A stretch of DNA of 64,000 nt. Source: DATBLE01 sp963764565. GTDB taxonomy: Bacteria; Actinomycetota; Thermoleophilia; Gaiellales; Gaiellaceae. Of the stretch, positions 37,452 through 46,056 are shown piece by piece. Within the stretch, counting starts at the first letter, position 1. Every line of letters starts with the position of its first letter. The notes below the pieces were generated by a model. The model had not been told where the DNA came from, did no database searches, and saw only the letters and a program-made list of their open reading frames with translations. The DNA is taken from NCBI GenBank assembly GCA_963764565.1, contig CAVXTD010000046.1:1-64000 (forward strand), given 5' to 3'. The position numbers and the translations under genes were made by a program.

Positions 37452-38834
37452 ATGCGGTTCCTGTTCACGACGATCCAGACGTACGAGAGCGACTTCTACG
37501 GGCGCGTGGGCGAGGAGCTGAGCGCCCGGGGCCACGAGGTCGTGCACGTGACCGTCTCGCGGGCGGCGGCCCGGGAGCTGCGCGGGCGAGGCATCGATGC
37601 CCGCTGCCTGCTCGATGTCGCCGAGGCGGCCGGCGAGCCTGCGTCGATCGAGGCGGAGGTGCGGCGGATCGAGGAGACGTACGACACGCCGCATGTCCGC
37701 GACGTCTACCGCGCCGACCCGCCGTGTGAGGGCCGGTCGGAGGCGTGGTGCCTCGAGCGGACCGTGCGCCACTTCCGCGCTCTGGAGCGCGTCTTCGACG
37801 AGGTCCGGCCCGACGTGATCGTCCCCGAGGTCGGCAACGAGACGATCCGCGTCGCGGCGCACCTGATCGGTCTCCGGCGGGAGATCCCCGTGCTCTTCCT
37901 CCTCTACACGATCTTCCCGAACCCGCTCCGCCTCTACGTCGGCACGCTGCACGCGCCGATCGCCGCGCCCGAGGACATCCGCGAGCTGACCGCCGGGGAG
38001 CGCGACGAGGTCGAGGCGTTCCGCACGGCGTTCACCGAGGCGGCGAAGCCGATCCGCGAGCACCGCCGCGTCCCGATCGAAGCCCGGCGCGCCGGGGTCT
38101 TCGCGGGGCACGTCCGGCGACGCCTGGGCGAGGACCGCGACAACGACTACCTGCGGCCGTGGCGGCTCCTCCGGACGAACGCCTCGGAGTGGCTGAGGGC
38201 GAGAGCAGCGCGACCGTTCTACGACCGGCTCGACTCCGAGCGGCCCTACGTCTTCTTCCCGCTCCACGTCACCGACGACTACAAGATCAAGCGGGTGATC
38301 CCGCATTGCGTCGACCAGGTCTCGCTCGTCGAGCAGGTCGCCGACGCGCTCCCGGTCGGGTACGACCTCGTGCTCAAGGAGCACCCGATGTCGATCGGCC
38401 GGAACAGCGTGCGCCTGCTCCGGCGCCTGAGGCGCCGCCCGAACATCCGCCTCGTCGAGCCGTATGCGAGCACGCACGACCTGGTTCGAGGCGCCGAGGG
38501 CGTGGCGGTGATCTCCTCGACTGTGGGGCTCGAGGCGCTCCTGTACGAAAAGCCCGTGCTGACGCTCGGGCAGCCGTTCTACGCCGGCTTCGGCGTCACG
38601 CTCGACGTCGAGTCCTTCGCGGAGATTCGCGAGCAGGTGCCGGCGCTGCTCCGGTTCCGGCCCGACCCGGAGCGCATCCGCCGCTTCCTGCACGCGGCGA
38701 TGCGGCACTGCTATCCCGGTGCCCCGGTGCTCGTCGACCGCTCGCAGGAGAACGCGCTCAGGCTGGCCGGCTCGATCGAGGCAGCAGCGCGCGAGGCCGT
38801 CGCCGAGCGCCGGACGGTGCTTTCCCCGGCGTGA
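37452..38834 (+). CDS. Capsule polysaccharide synthesis-type glycosyltransferase
   Basis: The 460-residue protein begins MRFLFTTIQTYESDFYGRVG. The C-terminal half has YVFFPLHVTDDYKIKRVIPH, YDLVLKEHPMSIGRNSVRLL, EPYASTHDLVRGAEGVAVIS and STVGLEALLYEKPVLTLGQP. KEHP and S-S-T-V-G-x-E-A with K-P-V-L are the signature of the Capsule_synth family (PF05159; KpsC/KpsS/LipB-like). The same donor-site logic (R/K-x-HP, then N/S-T-x-x-x-E-A) recurs in the paralogue array at 41277-57214, so it may be a distant relative. TAGGCT lies at 37432-37437, 14 bases upstream. Confidence 0.75.
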   Translation: MRFLFTTIQTYESDFYGRVGEELSARGHEVVHVTVSRAAARELRGRGIDARCLLDVAEAAGEPASIEAEVRRIEETYDTPHVRDVYRADPPCEGRSEAWCLERTVRHFRALERVFDEVRPDVIVPEVGNETIRVAAHLIGLRREIPVLFLLYTIFPNPLRLYVGTLHAPIAAPEDIRELTAGERDEVEAFRTAFTEAAKPIREHRRVPIEARRAGVFAGHVRRRLGEDRDNDYLRPWRLLRTNASEWLRARAARPFYDRLDSERPYVFFPLHVTDDYKIKRVIPHCVDQVSLVEQVADALPVGYDLVLKEHPMSIGRNSVRLLRRLRRRPNIRLVEPYASTHDLVRGAEGVAVISSTVGLEALLYEKPVLTLGQPFYAGFGVTLDVESFAEIREQVPALLRFRPDPERIRRFLHAAMRHCYPGAPVLVDRSQENALRLAGSIEAAAREAVAERRTVLSPA

Positions 38835-38970
38835 GCGTCGCTCGCCGCCGGCTCGCTTCCGCGGGGGACAATGCGGGGGAAACCATGTCTCCCCTGCGCG
38901 CCCCCTTCTTCGTGGGGGAACCTCCCGGTTCCCCCGGACCCCTCAACACTCATGAGCAAGAGGCCGGCCT
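38835..38970. repeat. G/C-tract intergenic region with hairpin
   Basis: No gene is supported. The gap has repeated GGGGGA/TCCCC tracts and a perfect hairpin GGGGGAACC-TCCC-GGTTCCCCC (38914-38922 and 38927-38935). Loop TCCC is the same as in the hairpin at 23959. Without a T-tract it is not a classical terminator; it may be a lineage repeat. AAGAGG near 38955 could serve the next gene as ribosome-binding site. Confidence 0.55.
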
Positions 38971-39645
38971 ATGAGCCTCCGCGCAGTCCTCTTCTGGGAT
39001 CTCGACGGCACGCTGCTGACGACGGGCCGGGCCGGTCTGTTCGCGTTCGAGGAGGCGCTGCTCGAGCTGACCGGGATCCGCGCCGACCTTCGCGAGCTCT
39101 CGACGCCCGGCCTGACCGATACCGGCGTCGGGGCGCTCGTGCTCGAGCACGCCGGTCAGGAAGCGCATCGCGAGCGGGTCGACGCCATCCTGCGTGCGTA
39201 CGAGCAGCGGCTCCCCGCCAGCCTCCCTCGCCGGCAGGGGCGAGTACTCGAAGGAGTTCGCGAGGTGCTCGAGGATCTCGAAGGTCACCCCACCGTGCGC
39301 TCGTACCTGCTCACCGGCAACACGCCTGCGGGGGCACGGGCGAAGCTCACCCACTACGGGCTCGCTGGCTTCTTTCCCGACGGGATCGGCGGCTTCTGCA
39401 TCGATCACGGCACGCGGTCGGATATCGCCCGGCGGGCACTGGCGTCGGCGCCGACCGCCGAGAGCGTCTACGTGATCGGCGACACGCCGGCCGACGTCGA
39501 GTGCGGCAAGGCGATCGGCGCGCGCACGATCGCGGTCGCGTCAGGGTGGCACTCGCTGGAAGAGCTCTCCGCAACGGGGCCCTGGACGCTCCTCGAGCGG
39601 ATCCCCGAGCCGGGCGAATTTCGCCGGCTGATCGGAGTCGGGTAG
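38971..39645 (+). CDS. HAD-superfamily phosphatase
   Basis: The 224-residue protein has all four HAD motifs: I, VLFWDLDGTLLTTG (nucleophile Asp and Asp+2); II, SYLLTGNTPAGAR; III, the Lys of GARAKLTHYGL; IV, VYVIGDTPADVECGKAIGA. The helical cap between motifs I and II fits subfamily IA, like phosphoglycolate phosphatase or sugar-phosphate phosphatases. It could serve sugar nucleotide synthesis (for example GmhB-like or NeuB-product dephosphorylation) but context does not decide. Convergent with the sulfotransferase at 39749. Confidence 0.8.
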   Translation: MSLRAVLFWDLDGTLLTTGRAGLFAFEEALLELTGIRADLRELSTPGLTDTGVGALVLEHAGQEAHRERVDAILRAYEQRLPASLPRRQGRVLEGVREVLEDLEGHPTVRSYLLTGNTPAGARAKLTHYGLAGFFPDGIGGFCIDHGTRSDIARRALASAPTAESVYVIGDTPADVECGKAIGARTIAVASGWHSLEELSATGPWTLLERIPEPGEFRRLIGVG

Positions 39646-39748
39646 TGCGTAGATTTCGGGGGTTGGCCGGGTCGGTGGCGCGCCGCGCGGCCGCCGGTAG
39701 AGGGCTCACCTTGCTCGCCTCCGCAGCCTTCACCTGACGGCTCCCGGA

Positions 39749-40783
39749 TTACCGGAACTGACTTGAGACGCGCGAATAGAGGTCGCCGGCCCGCTCCTCG
39801 ATCCGCGCGATGGTCTCCGGATCGAGCGCCCGGCGATACGCAGTCGTCCGCTCCCGCACGACCCCGTACCCCTTCACCGATTCGCTCGAGTTCGCCCTGA
39901 TCGGACGTCCGTTGAACGTCGGCTCGAGAAGGATCGGCGACATCGAGATCCCGATCGCGTCGGCCAGGTGGCGCATGGTGGCTTCCGTCTCCAACACCAG
40001 CCCCTCGTACGTGATCACCAGCACCCTCTCGCCGTAGCGCTCCCTGGCATCCAGCGCAGCCTGGGTCGACATCCGCCACCGCTCGATCGCGGGATCGACC
40101 TCGTCGTAGTGGTCGGCTTGCTTCCGCGCAGACGCATACCACGCGCACGGGTCGCGGACGATCGAGATCAGCAGGCCGTCCGGATAGGCGTCGAAGAAGC
40201 CCTCGACGCTCGCCGACTTCGCAATCAGCCGGGGCGCGAAACCGGTCACGACCTTCTTCGGCTTCGTGTACAGGTTGTGGTTGTCGAGCCAGGCGTTGAA
40301 GTACGACGTGAAGTAGCAGTCGAGGACGTCGCGGGCACGTGCGATCGGTCGCGTCGCCACGCACTCGTCGAAGATCGCCCTCTGGAGCCGCGGGAGGAAG
40401 AGGAACGGGAAGACGTCGATCTCCGGGCCGCCGGGCCGCTCGGCGGGCTTCTGGTATCCGAGGCGGAAGTGCTTCTGCGGGTACTTCTCGTAGAGGATCT
40501 CGTACCAGCTCGAAGGATCCGCCAGGTCGAGCCGCGGCCAGTGCTGGCTCTTCGGGTAGCCGATTGTCAACTCGTGCGGGTGCGCGTGGCACTCCGGGTG
40601 GCCGTCGAAGAGCTGGCTGAGCAGCGTCCCGCCCGAGCGCTGGATCTGGGAGACGAGGACGAGAGGCTCATCGACCGGTACGACGTGTTGGATCCGCACA
40701 CGGCGAAGCTGCTCCCACTCGTCCTGCGCACTGAGCCGCGCCCACGGCTCACTCGTTTCGGACCGTCCCAGGATGCGCATCAC
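39749..40783 (-). CDS. PAPS-dependent sulfotransferase
   Basis: ATG 40783 gives 344 residues. The 5'-phosphosulfate loop is LVSQIQRSGGTLLSQLFDGH (about residues 43-62), the 3'-phosphate region LISIVRDPCAWYASARK, and VLVITYEGLVLETEATMRHL follows as in carbohydrate sulfotransferases. RARDVLDCYFTSYFNAWLDN is shared with the truncated copy upstream. It would transfer sulfate from PAPS to the glycan. The start overlaps the stop of the truncated copy (ATGA). No PAPS-synthesis genes lie in the window. Confidence 0.82.
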   Translation of the reverse strand: MMRILGRSETSEPWARLSAQDEWEQLRRVRIQHVVPVDEPLVLVSQIQRSGGTLLSQLFDGHPECHAHPHELTIGYPKSQHWPRLDLADPSSWYEILYEKYPQKHFRLGYQKPAERPGGPEIDVFPFLFLPRLQRAIFDECVATRPIARARDVLDCYFTSYFNAWLDNHNLYTKPKKVVTGFAPRLIAKSASVEGFFDAYPDGLLISIVRDPCAWYASARKQADHYDEVDPAIERWRMSTQAALDARERYGERVLVITYEGLVLETEATMRHLADAIGISMSPILLEPTFNGRPIRANSSESVKGYGVVRERTTAYRRALDPETIARIEERAGDLYSRVSSQFR

Positions 40784-41275
40784 GAGGCGAGCGCCTTCGC
40801 CTTCGCGTAGAGATCTCCGACAACGTCCTCAATTCTGGCAATCGTCGTGGCGTCGAGCGAGTCTCGATACGCGCTCGTCCGCTCAGGCCGCACTCTCCAG
40901 AGCTGAAGCGCCCCGTCCAGGTCCTCGTGGCGATCGGTCAGCTTCCGCGCTGAGTTGTACCAAGCGGCTGGATCGCGGATGCTCGAGATCAGGGTCCCAT
41001 CTGGGTAGTCGCTAAAGAAGGACTCGATATTGGCCAGATCCATGTTCAGATCCGGAGTGAAGGCGGTAACGACCTTCTTCGGTCCGGTGTAGAGATTGTG
41101 GTTGTCGAGCCATGCGTTGAAGTACGAGGTGAAGTAGCAGTCGAGCACGTCTCGTCTGCTCTCGATCGGCCGAGCGGCGACGCAGTCATCGAAGATGCGC
41201 TTGCGGGAGGCCGACGCTTATGCGCTTCCCAGCTCGCGCCTTCATCGCTGCCAACAGATCCGCGCGATCGTCCAC
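40780..41275 (-). pseudogene. Truncated sulfotransferase copy with internal deletion
   Basis: The readable part (IFDDCVAARPIESRRDVLDC, then SYFNAWLDNHNLYTGPKKVV and YPDGTLISSIRDPAAWYNSA) aligns with the neighbour at 39749-40783 from IFDECVATRPI onward. The PAPS 5'-loop is absent. After ALQLWR about 65-70 residues present in the neighbour are missing and the frame continues ERTSAYRDSLDATTIARIED to the end. A 5' stretch VDDRADLLAAMKARAGKR from GTG 41275 is unrelated and needs a frame change near 41200. Base composition is less GC-rich than its surroundings. It looks like a decayed tandem duplicate or imported fragment and cannot bind PAPS normally. Confidence 0.75.
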
Positions 41276-41276
41276 A

Positions 41277-43640
41277 CTACCGCCCCACGCTTGAGAATGC
41301 CGCAAGGGCCGCGTCTGGCAGCCGGACTTCACCGGCCGCGGTCCCCTCGGCCGTTGCGATAAGCAGCCGGCCGAACGGTGGCCGACCAAGGAACGCTTTC
41401 GCGAGCCTCTCATCCTCCCGAGGGAGGTATTCGAGACTTGAGTGGAAGGCAACGGCGGGAAGGCCGAGGAGCATCGCCACGTATGCCGAAGCTCCGTACG
41501 TTCCCACGAAACCCGACGAGCGGGCAATGATCGAAGTCTCGATATCGCGGCCGGCGGTCTCGACGAGGAACACCCCTCCCCTCTCTGCGAGCGGCTCCAG
41601 CCCTCGGTGAAGCGCACGCGGGGCATCCATCACAACCACGGCGGCCTGCTCGGCGATGCGCGCAATCGTCGTCCGCGCCGTGTGCATGCTCTGCCCACTA
41701 TCGAAACGGACGGCAACGAATTCGAGCGGAAGGTCGATCTCGGTCGGAGGATCGGGAGCCGTGAGCTGCTCGAACTCGAGCATTCGGTGCAAGAACTGTT
41801 CTCCGGGATGCCTAGCGGCGAGTTCAGCGCGACGCTCTTCGACCAAGGCAGCGGGAAGGAAGCGAAGGTCGGCGCTGCCGAGGGCGTCCTCGATCGACGC
41901 GACCTCCTCGTCGACCAGCACCCTTGCGCCGATGCCGGAGTACCAGGGAATGCTCGCCCGCCGGGCGACGACGACCAGCCGCTCACGGAAGTGGAAGCTC
42001 GCCACCTGCGCCCAGCGCAGGAAGGGGATCCAGTAGAGGAGCTCGCCGACCTCGTCCGAGCGCCATGGGCCGGCGACGATCGGAGCAGAGGTCTGCTCCG
42101 AGCCCAACCGCCGCGCGATCCGGCGAAGCTCGTCCAGCGGCTCGGCCGGTTTCTCCCGCCTGACGCGAAGGTCGCGACGCCCCATCAGCAGCGCCTTCGG
42201 CGCGAGTGCCAGCCGGACGAACGGGGCGAATGTCGGCTCCGGAGCCGGCTCCGGAGCCGGACGCGCTGCCAGGTCCTCGACCGCGCCGACGAGGCGGGGC
42301 GTCGCAGGCACGTCCAGCCTGAAGGGCCGAACAAAGCGGCGCAGGAAGCGCTCGTTCCGCGCACGGTCGTCCCTGCCGCGAATCGATTCGTCGAGCTGCT
42401 CGAGGTGCTCCTCCATCGTCCGCCCGACGTACAGGTGGCCGAACTCGTCCGCCTTCAGGTGCTGGAAGTGGAGGGTTCCCTGCTGCGTGTCCCGGAACTC
42501 CTCGGCGAGCACCGTGTGGACGGGCCGGGCGACGATCGCGCTCTCGATCTGGGCGCTGGTGTTGATGCCGACGACCGCGGTCGAGTGGTAGATCGAGTCG
42601 AAGTAGTTCCGGCGGGACTCGGCGGCGACGGGCTCTTCGCCGTATCGCGGCCAGACGACCGCACGCTCGTCGTCGAGGGTGACGTCGGTCCACTGCGCGG
42701 CGTTGCGGGGGTGTGGCCGGACGATCACCCCTGTCTCGCCGAGCAATCCCCCGTGAGCGCGGAGCGCCCCGATCCAGCGGCGGACGAAGCCAACCTCGTT
42801 GCGCGCGATGAACGCCGAGGAGCACACGTAGAGGACGAACGGCCGGTCGGCCGGAAGCCCGACGAGATCGCAGAACTCGTTTCTGCTCCGGCCCGGCTGC
42901 CAGTCGAACCAGTGGTCGTAGTTCGGCGCCCCGGTGACGGTCACCTGCTCGCGCGGCACGCCCTGGAGCTCGACCGCCTCGTCGGCCTGGAGCTCGTTCC
43001 AGACCATCACCAGCTCCGGCAACTCGTGGATCAGGCCCTTGTTCGTCAGGTTGTCCCAGCTGAACACCGGATACCCCGTGTGGATCCCCAGATGCTTCGC
43101 AGCGCGTACGTAGTCGGTCTGCCCGGACCCGAACTCGGCGAGATGGCTGACGAGGACGACATCGGGTTTCCGCGCCTTGACGAACTCCTCGACTCGCGGG
43201 TGCGGCGGGATGCAGCGCTCGAGGTAGTCGAGCGTCCGGCGCAGACGATCGACGGCTCCCGGGTCGGCCGGCTTCGCCGCGCGGGCCAGCGCGCGCACCG
43301 ACCGGCGAGCCTTGACCGTCGCCCGCTTCCGCAGGGCGGTGGAGTCTGCGTAGATCGGCGCCAGGTACCGGAGGTAGTCGACGTCGTGCCGGATCTGCTC
43401 CGAGAGCAGCGACCAGCCAAGCGTCCGGGTGGAGACTCCACGGCCACCCCGGGCCGGCAGCCCGCCGAACGTGATCCCCGGCCACTCGTCCACGAGACGC
43501 TGCAACTCACGGTGCGACTCGGCGGTCTTGATCCTCCGGAACGCGAGGTGGACCTCGTGACCCCTCGAGGAGAGGAGATGCAGCATCGAGCTGTAGGCGC
43601 GAACGGCCGCCGGATGCCGCATCACGAAGAGAACCCTCAT
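41277..43640 (-). CDS. Two-domain GT-B-like protein (array member 1)
   Basis: ATG 43640 gives 787 residues. Residues 1-480 are the array family: MRVLFVMRHPAAVRAYSSML, PVFSWDNLTNKGLIHELPEL, VWNELQADEAVELQGVP, VTGAPNYDHWF, IVRPHPRNAAQW, VVGINTSAQIESAIVARPVH and GTLHFQHL. A second module (about 520-787) starts APIVAGPWRSDEVGELLYWI and has LEFVAVRFDSGQSMHTARTT and GFVGTYGASAYVAMLLGLPA, itself like a separate glycan-synthesis protein. No other array member has this module, so it is a fusion. The N-terminal part resembles CDP-glycerol transferase/UDP-GlcNAc 2-epimerase-fold enzymes. Function is inferred as glycosyl or glycerophosphate transfer. Divergent from the GT32 gene. Confidence 0.65.
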   Translation of the reverse strand: MRVLFVMRHPAAVRAYSSMLHLLSSRGHEVHLAFRRIKTAESHRELQRLVDEWPGITFGGLPARGGRGVSTRTLGWSLLSEQIRHDVDYLRYLAPIYADSTALRKRATVKARRSVRALARAAKPADPGAVDRLRRTLDYLERCIPPHPRVEEFVKARKPDVVLVSHLAEFGSGQTDYVRAAKHLGIHTGYPVFSWDNLTNKGLIHELPELVMVWNELQADEAVELQGVPREQVTVTGAPNYDHWFDWQPGRSRNEFCDLVGLPADRPFVLYVCSSAFIARNEVGFVRRWIGALRAHGGLLGETGVIVRPHPRNAAQWTDVTLDDERAVVWPRYGEEPVAAESRRNYFDSIYHSTAVVGINTSAQIESAIVARPVHTVLAEEFRDTQQGTLHFQHLKADEFGHLYVGRTMEEHLEQLDESIRGRDDRARNERFLRRFVRPFRLDVPATPRLVGAVEDLAARPAPEPAPEPTFAPFVRLALAPKALLMGRRDLRVRREKPAEPLDELRRIARRLGSEQTSAPIVAGPWRSDEVGELLYWIPFLRWAQVASFHFRERLVVVARRASIPWYSGIGARVLVDEEVASIEDALGSADLRFLPAALVEERRAELAARHPGEQFLHRMLEFEQLTAPDPPTEIDLPLEFVAVRFDSGQSMHTARTTIARIAEQAAVVVMDAPRALHRGLEPLAERGGVFLVETAGRDIETSIIARSSGFVGTYGASAYVAMLLGLPAVAFHSSLEYLPREDERLAKAFLGRPPFGRLLIATAEGTAAGEVRLPDAALAAFSSVGR

Positions 43641-43647
43641 TTGGGGC

Positions 43648-43657
43648 ACTGTAGCCT
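43648..43657. promoter_or_regulatory. Overlapping divergent -10 elements (TACAGT / TAGCCT)
   Basis: In the 24-base gap between start codons, minus-strand TACAGT (43653-43648) ends 7 bases before ATG 43640, and plus-strand TAGCCT (43652-43657) ends 7 bases before ATG 43665. The two hexamers share the central TA, giving a symmetric, leaderless divergent promoter. Confidence 0.6.
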
Positions 43658-43664
43658 CCCTCCA

Positions 43665-44405
43665 ATGCTCATCCCGCGGATCTTCCATCAGGTCTGGGTG
43701 GGTCCGAACCCGCTCCCGGAAGAGTTCGGCCGGTACCAGCAGACCTGGCTCGACCATCACCCGGCGTGGGAGCTCCGCTTCTGGACGGATCAGAACCTGC
43801 CGGAGGGCCTGCGCCGCCCGGAGGCCTACGACCGGCTGCGTTCGCCGACGGAGCGCTGCGACATCCTGCGCCTCGAGCTGCTCTGGCGGTTCGGGGGCGT
43901 CTACGTCGACTGCGACTTCGAGTGCCTACGCTCGATCGAGCCGCTCCTCGAGGACATCGACTTCTTCACCGCCTACGTGGAACCCACGCGCGTGAACCAC
44001 GCGATCATGGGGGCTGTCGCGGGGCACCGGATCCTCGACCTAGCGCTCGAGGAGATTCGGCCGCGCGAATTCCACGGCTACGACAAGAACGCCACCGGGC
44101 CCCTCTTCTTCGACCGCCTGCTGAAGGGGTATCCGGACGTGACGGTGTTCGAGAAGGAGCTCTTCTACGCCAAGGGTGAGGTTGTCGGCCCGCGGGCGTA
44201 CGCCGTCCATCACGAGGCGGGGAGCTGGAAGGATCGGGAGGCGCTTCGGCACGAGGCGGACAAGGCGCGTGTCCGGGAGCAGAAGGCGCGAGACGAGGCG
44301 GCGCGCTGGCGGGCAAGATACGAGCAGTCCGAGGCGAAGCTCGCGCGTGTGCGGCGGGTGCTCGGACCGTTTCTCAGGCTCCGCCGACTGCTGAGGCGGC
44401 CGTAG
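43665..44405 (+). CDS. GT32-type (DXD) glycosyltransferase with coiled-coil tail
   Basis: The 246-residue protein begins MLIPRIFHQVWVGPNPLPEE. It has DILRLELLWRFGGVYVDCDF, containing the DXD-type D-C-D metal site of the Gly_transf_sug family (Och1/capsular GT32), then VNHAIMGAVAGHRILDLAL and YAVHHEAGSWKD. The last 50 residues are charged and helical (EADKARVREQKARDEAARWR), a likely coiled coil or membrane-association tail. A close paralogue is at 61612-62415. Its 3' end overlaps the convergent array member 2 by 32 bases. Confidence 0.8.
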   Translation: MLIPRIFHQVWVGPNPLPEEFGRYQQTWLDHHPAWELRFWTDQNLPEGLRRPEAYDRLRSPTERCDILRLELLWRFGGVYVDCDFECLRSIEPLLEDIDFFTAYVEPTRVNHAIMGAVAGHRILDLALEEIRPREFHGYDKNATGPLFFDRLLKGYPDVTVFEKELFYAKGEVVGPRAYAVHHEAGSWKDREALRHEADKARVREQKARDEAARWRARYEQSEAKLARVRRVLGPFLRLRRLLRRP

Positions 44406-45927
44406 CCCGCCGCTGCTGCTTCCGCCGCCGGCGGCCGCGCCTGATCGAGTTCGCCAGCGGCCTGAGCGCGAACCGGACCAGCGGCGCCGCCGCCGGCGCC
44501 CGGTTCGGAATCGGCGCCGGCTGTGCGGCGAGCTCCTCGAGAGCCTCGACGTAGAGCGGGGTTGCAGCGACGTCGAGCCCGAACGGGCGAACGAAGCGGC
44601 GGAGAAAGCGCTCGTTCAGGCCCTCACGGTCCCCTTCGGCCAGAGACCGGTCGAGTTGACGCCCGTGCTCCTCAAAGGTGCGCGCGACGTGCACGTGACC
44701 GAACTCGTCGTCCACGAGGTAGTGGAAGTGCAGCGTCCCGTTCTGAGTCTCCCGGTACTCGTCGGCAAGCAGGGTGTGCACGGGCCGGCCGACGATCGCC
44801 GCCTCGATCAGCGCGCTCGTATTGATGCCGACCACAGCGGCGCTGTGGAAGATCGAATCGAAGTAGTTCTGGCGCCCCGCGTCATCGAGGGGTTCCTGCC
44901 CGAGCGGAGGCCAGACGACGACTCGCGAGTCGGCAGCGTCGAAGTCCTGCCACTGCTCGGCGCCGACCGGATGAGGCCGGACGAGGATTCCCGCTTCTGC
45001 GAGCGCTCCCCCGGCGGCGCGGACGCCGCCCACCCACCTGCGAACGAAGGCAGGCTCGCCCGGGGCGATGAACTGCGACGAGCCCGCGTAGAGCACGATC
45101 GGCTGCTCGGGGTCAAGACCGACCTCGCGGCAGAACTCGTCGCGGGAGCGGGCCGGCCGCCAGCTGAACCAGTGGTCGTACGGCGGCGCACCAGTCACCC
45201 GAACACGCTCGGCCGGCACGCGATGAAGCTCGATCGCCTCGCTCCTCTGCAGGTCGTTCCAGACGAGCACGAGATCAGGGGCGTCTCGGAGCACGCCCTT
45301 GTTGGTCAGGTTGTCCCAGCTCGCGACGGGGTAGCCGCACCTGAGCCCGAGCCGGTTCGCTCCCCGTACGACATCAGCCTGGCTCGAGCCGAAGCCGACC
45401 AGCGGGTGCACGAGAACGATGTCGGGATGCTGCTCGGCGAGAAACGCTTCGACCCGCGGCGAGGGGAGGAGACACCGGTCGACCGCGCGCAGCACGGCGC
45501 TCAGCACCGCTGCACCACTCGGCCCGGCCAGCGTGGCGAGCCGGACGAGCGTGCGCATGACCGGTGGGGCCGCCTGCTCGGCACGCAGGCGGAGCTTCGT
45601 CGCCTCCCGGTAGCGCGGCTCGGAATACCGCAGGAAGTCGATGCCGCGCCGAACGCCCCTCGCCAGGTCGCTCCAGCCCGGTTCGAAGACGTACGGAAGC
45701 TTCATCAGCGTGATCGCTTCGTTCTCGTCCGCGAGCCGCTGGAGCGCCTTCTGGGACTCGGCGGACTTCACCTCCTTGGACGCGATCGTGACGTTGTGGC
45801 CGCGTGCAGCCAGGGCGCCGACCACGGGCCAGATCGTCCGCAGGCTGCCGGTGTTTTTCACCACGAGCAGGATCTTGAGAGGCCCGCCCGAGCCGTCGCC
45901 CGCCGGATCGCCCTTCGGAGGAGCCAC
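44374..45927 (-). CDS. GT-B-like array protein (member 2)
   Basis: GTG 45927 gives 517 residues, intact. It is the best single-domain reference for the array family: LKILLVVKNTGSLRTIWPVV, YPVASWDNLTNKGVLRDAPD, LVWNDLQRSEAIELHRVP, VTGAPPYDHWFSWRP, IVLYAGSSQFIAPGEPAFVR, ILVRPHPVGAEQW, SAAVVGINTSALIEAAIVGR and GTLHFHYLVDDEFGHVH. RPHP and N-T-S-A-x-x-E-A-A-I occupy the positions of the donor-binding H-P and S/N-x-x-x-E-A motifs of CDP-glycerol/capsule transferases. A basic C-terminal tail (RRGRRRRKQQRR) may bind the membrane. The acceptor and donor are unknown. Confidence 0.7.
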   Translation of the reverse strand: MAPPKGDPAGDGSGGPLKILLVVKNTGSLRTIWPVVGALAARGHNVTIASKEVKSAESQKALQRLADENEAITLMKLPYVFEPGWSDLARGVRRGIDFLRYSEPRYREATKLRLRAEQAAPPVMRTLVRLATLAGPSGAAVLSAVLRAVDRCLLPSPRVEAFLAEQHPDIVLVHPLVGFGSSQADVVRGANRLGLRCGYPVASWDNLTNKGVLRDAPDLVLVWNDLQRSEAIELHRVPAERVRVTGAPPYDHWFSWRPARSRDEFCREVGLDPEQPIVLYAGSSQFIAPGEPAFVRRWVGGVRAAGGALAEAGILVRPHPVGAEQWQDFDAADSRVVVWPPLGQEPLDDAGRQNYFDSIFHSAAVVGINTSALIEAAIVGRPVHTLLADEYRETQNGTLHFHYLVDDEFGHVHVARTFEEHGRQLDRSLAEGDREGLNERFLRRFVRPFGLDVAATPLYVEALEELAAQPAPIPNRAPAAAPLVRFALRPLANSIRRGRRRRKQQRRATAASAVGGA

Positions 45928-45937
45928 AACGGCGCCG

Positions 45938-45943
45938 ATGATA
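45938..45943 (-). promoter_or_regulatory. -10 element TATCAT of array member 2
   Basis: TATCAT on the minus strand ends 10 bases before GTG 45927; no ribosome-binding site is evident. Confidence 0.4.
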
Positions 45944-46042
45944 CCGGCGCCTCACCCGAATCCCGTTGTCCGAACGACGTGCCTGGCTCGGCGTCGCCGA
46001 GCGATGAGCGGGTGGGGTGCGGGATCTTCAGGTGCCGGTAGC

Positions 46043-46048
46043 TACGCT
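46043..46048 (+). promoter_or_regulatory. -10 element TACGCT of array member 3
   Basis: TACGCT ends 8 bases before ATG 46057, consistent with a leaderless or very short leader transcript. Confidence 0.4.
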
Positions 46049-46056
46049 CTCCGCGA

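Noticed and set aside
38871..38970. Small coding gene in the G/C-tract gap before the HAD gene
   Set aside because: Open frames there are translations of the hairpin and G/C tracts (Pro/Gly-rich), with no start context or family resemblance.
41442..43664. Very long plus-strand open frame (over 700 codons) before the GT32 start
   Set aside because: It is antisense to array member 1, is Arg/Asp/Val-rich without family motifs, and arises because high third-position GC removes stops. The real gene in that frame starts at ATG 43665.
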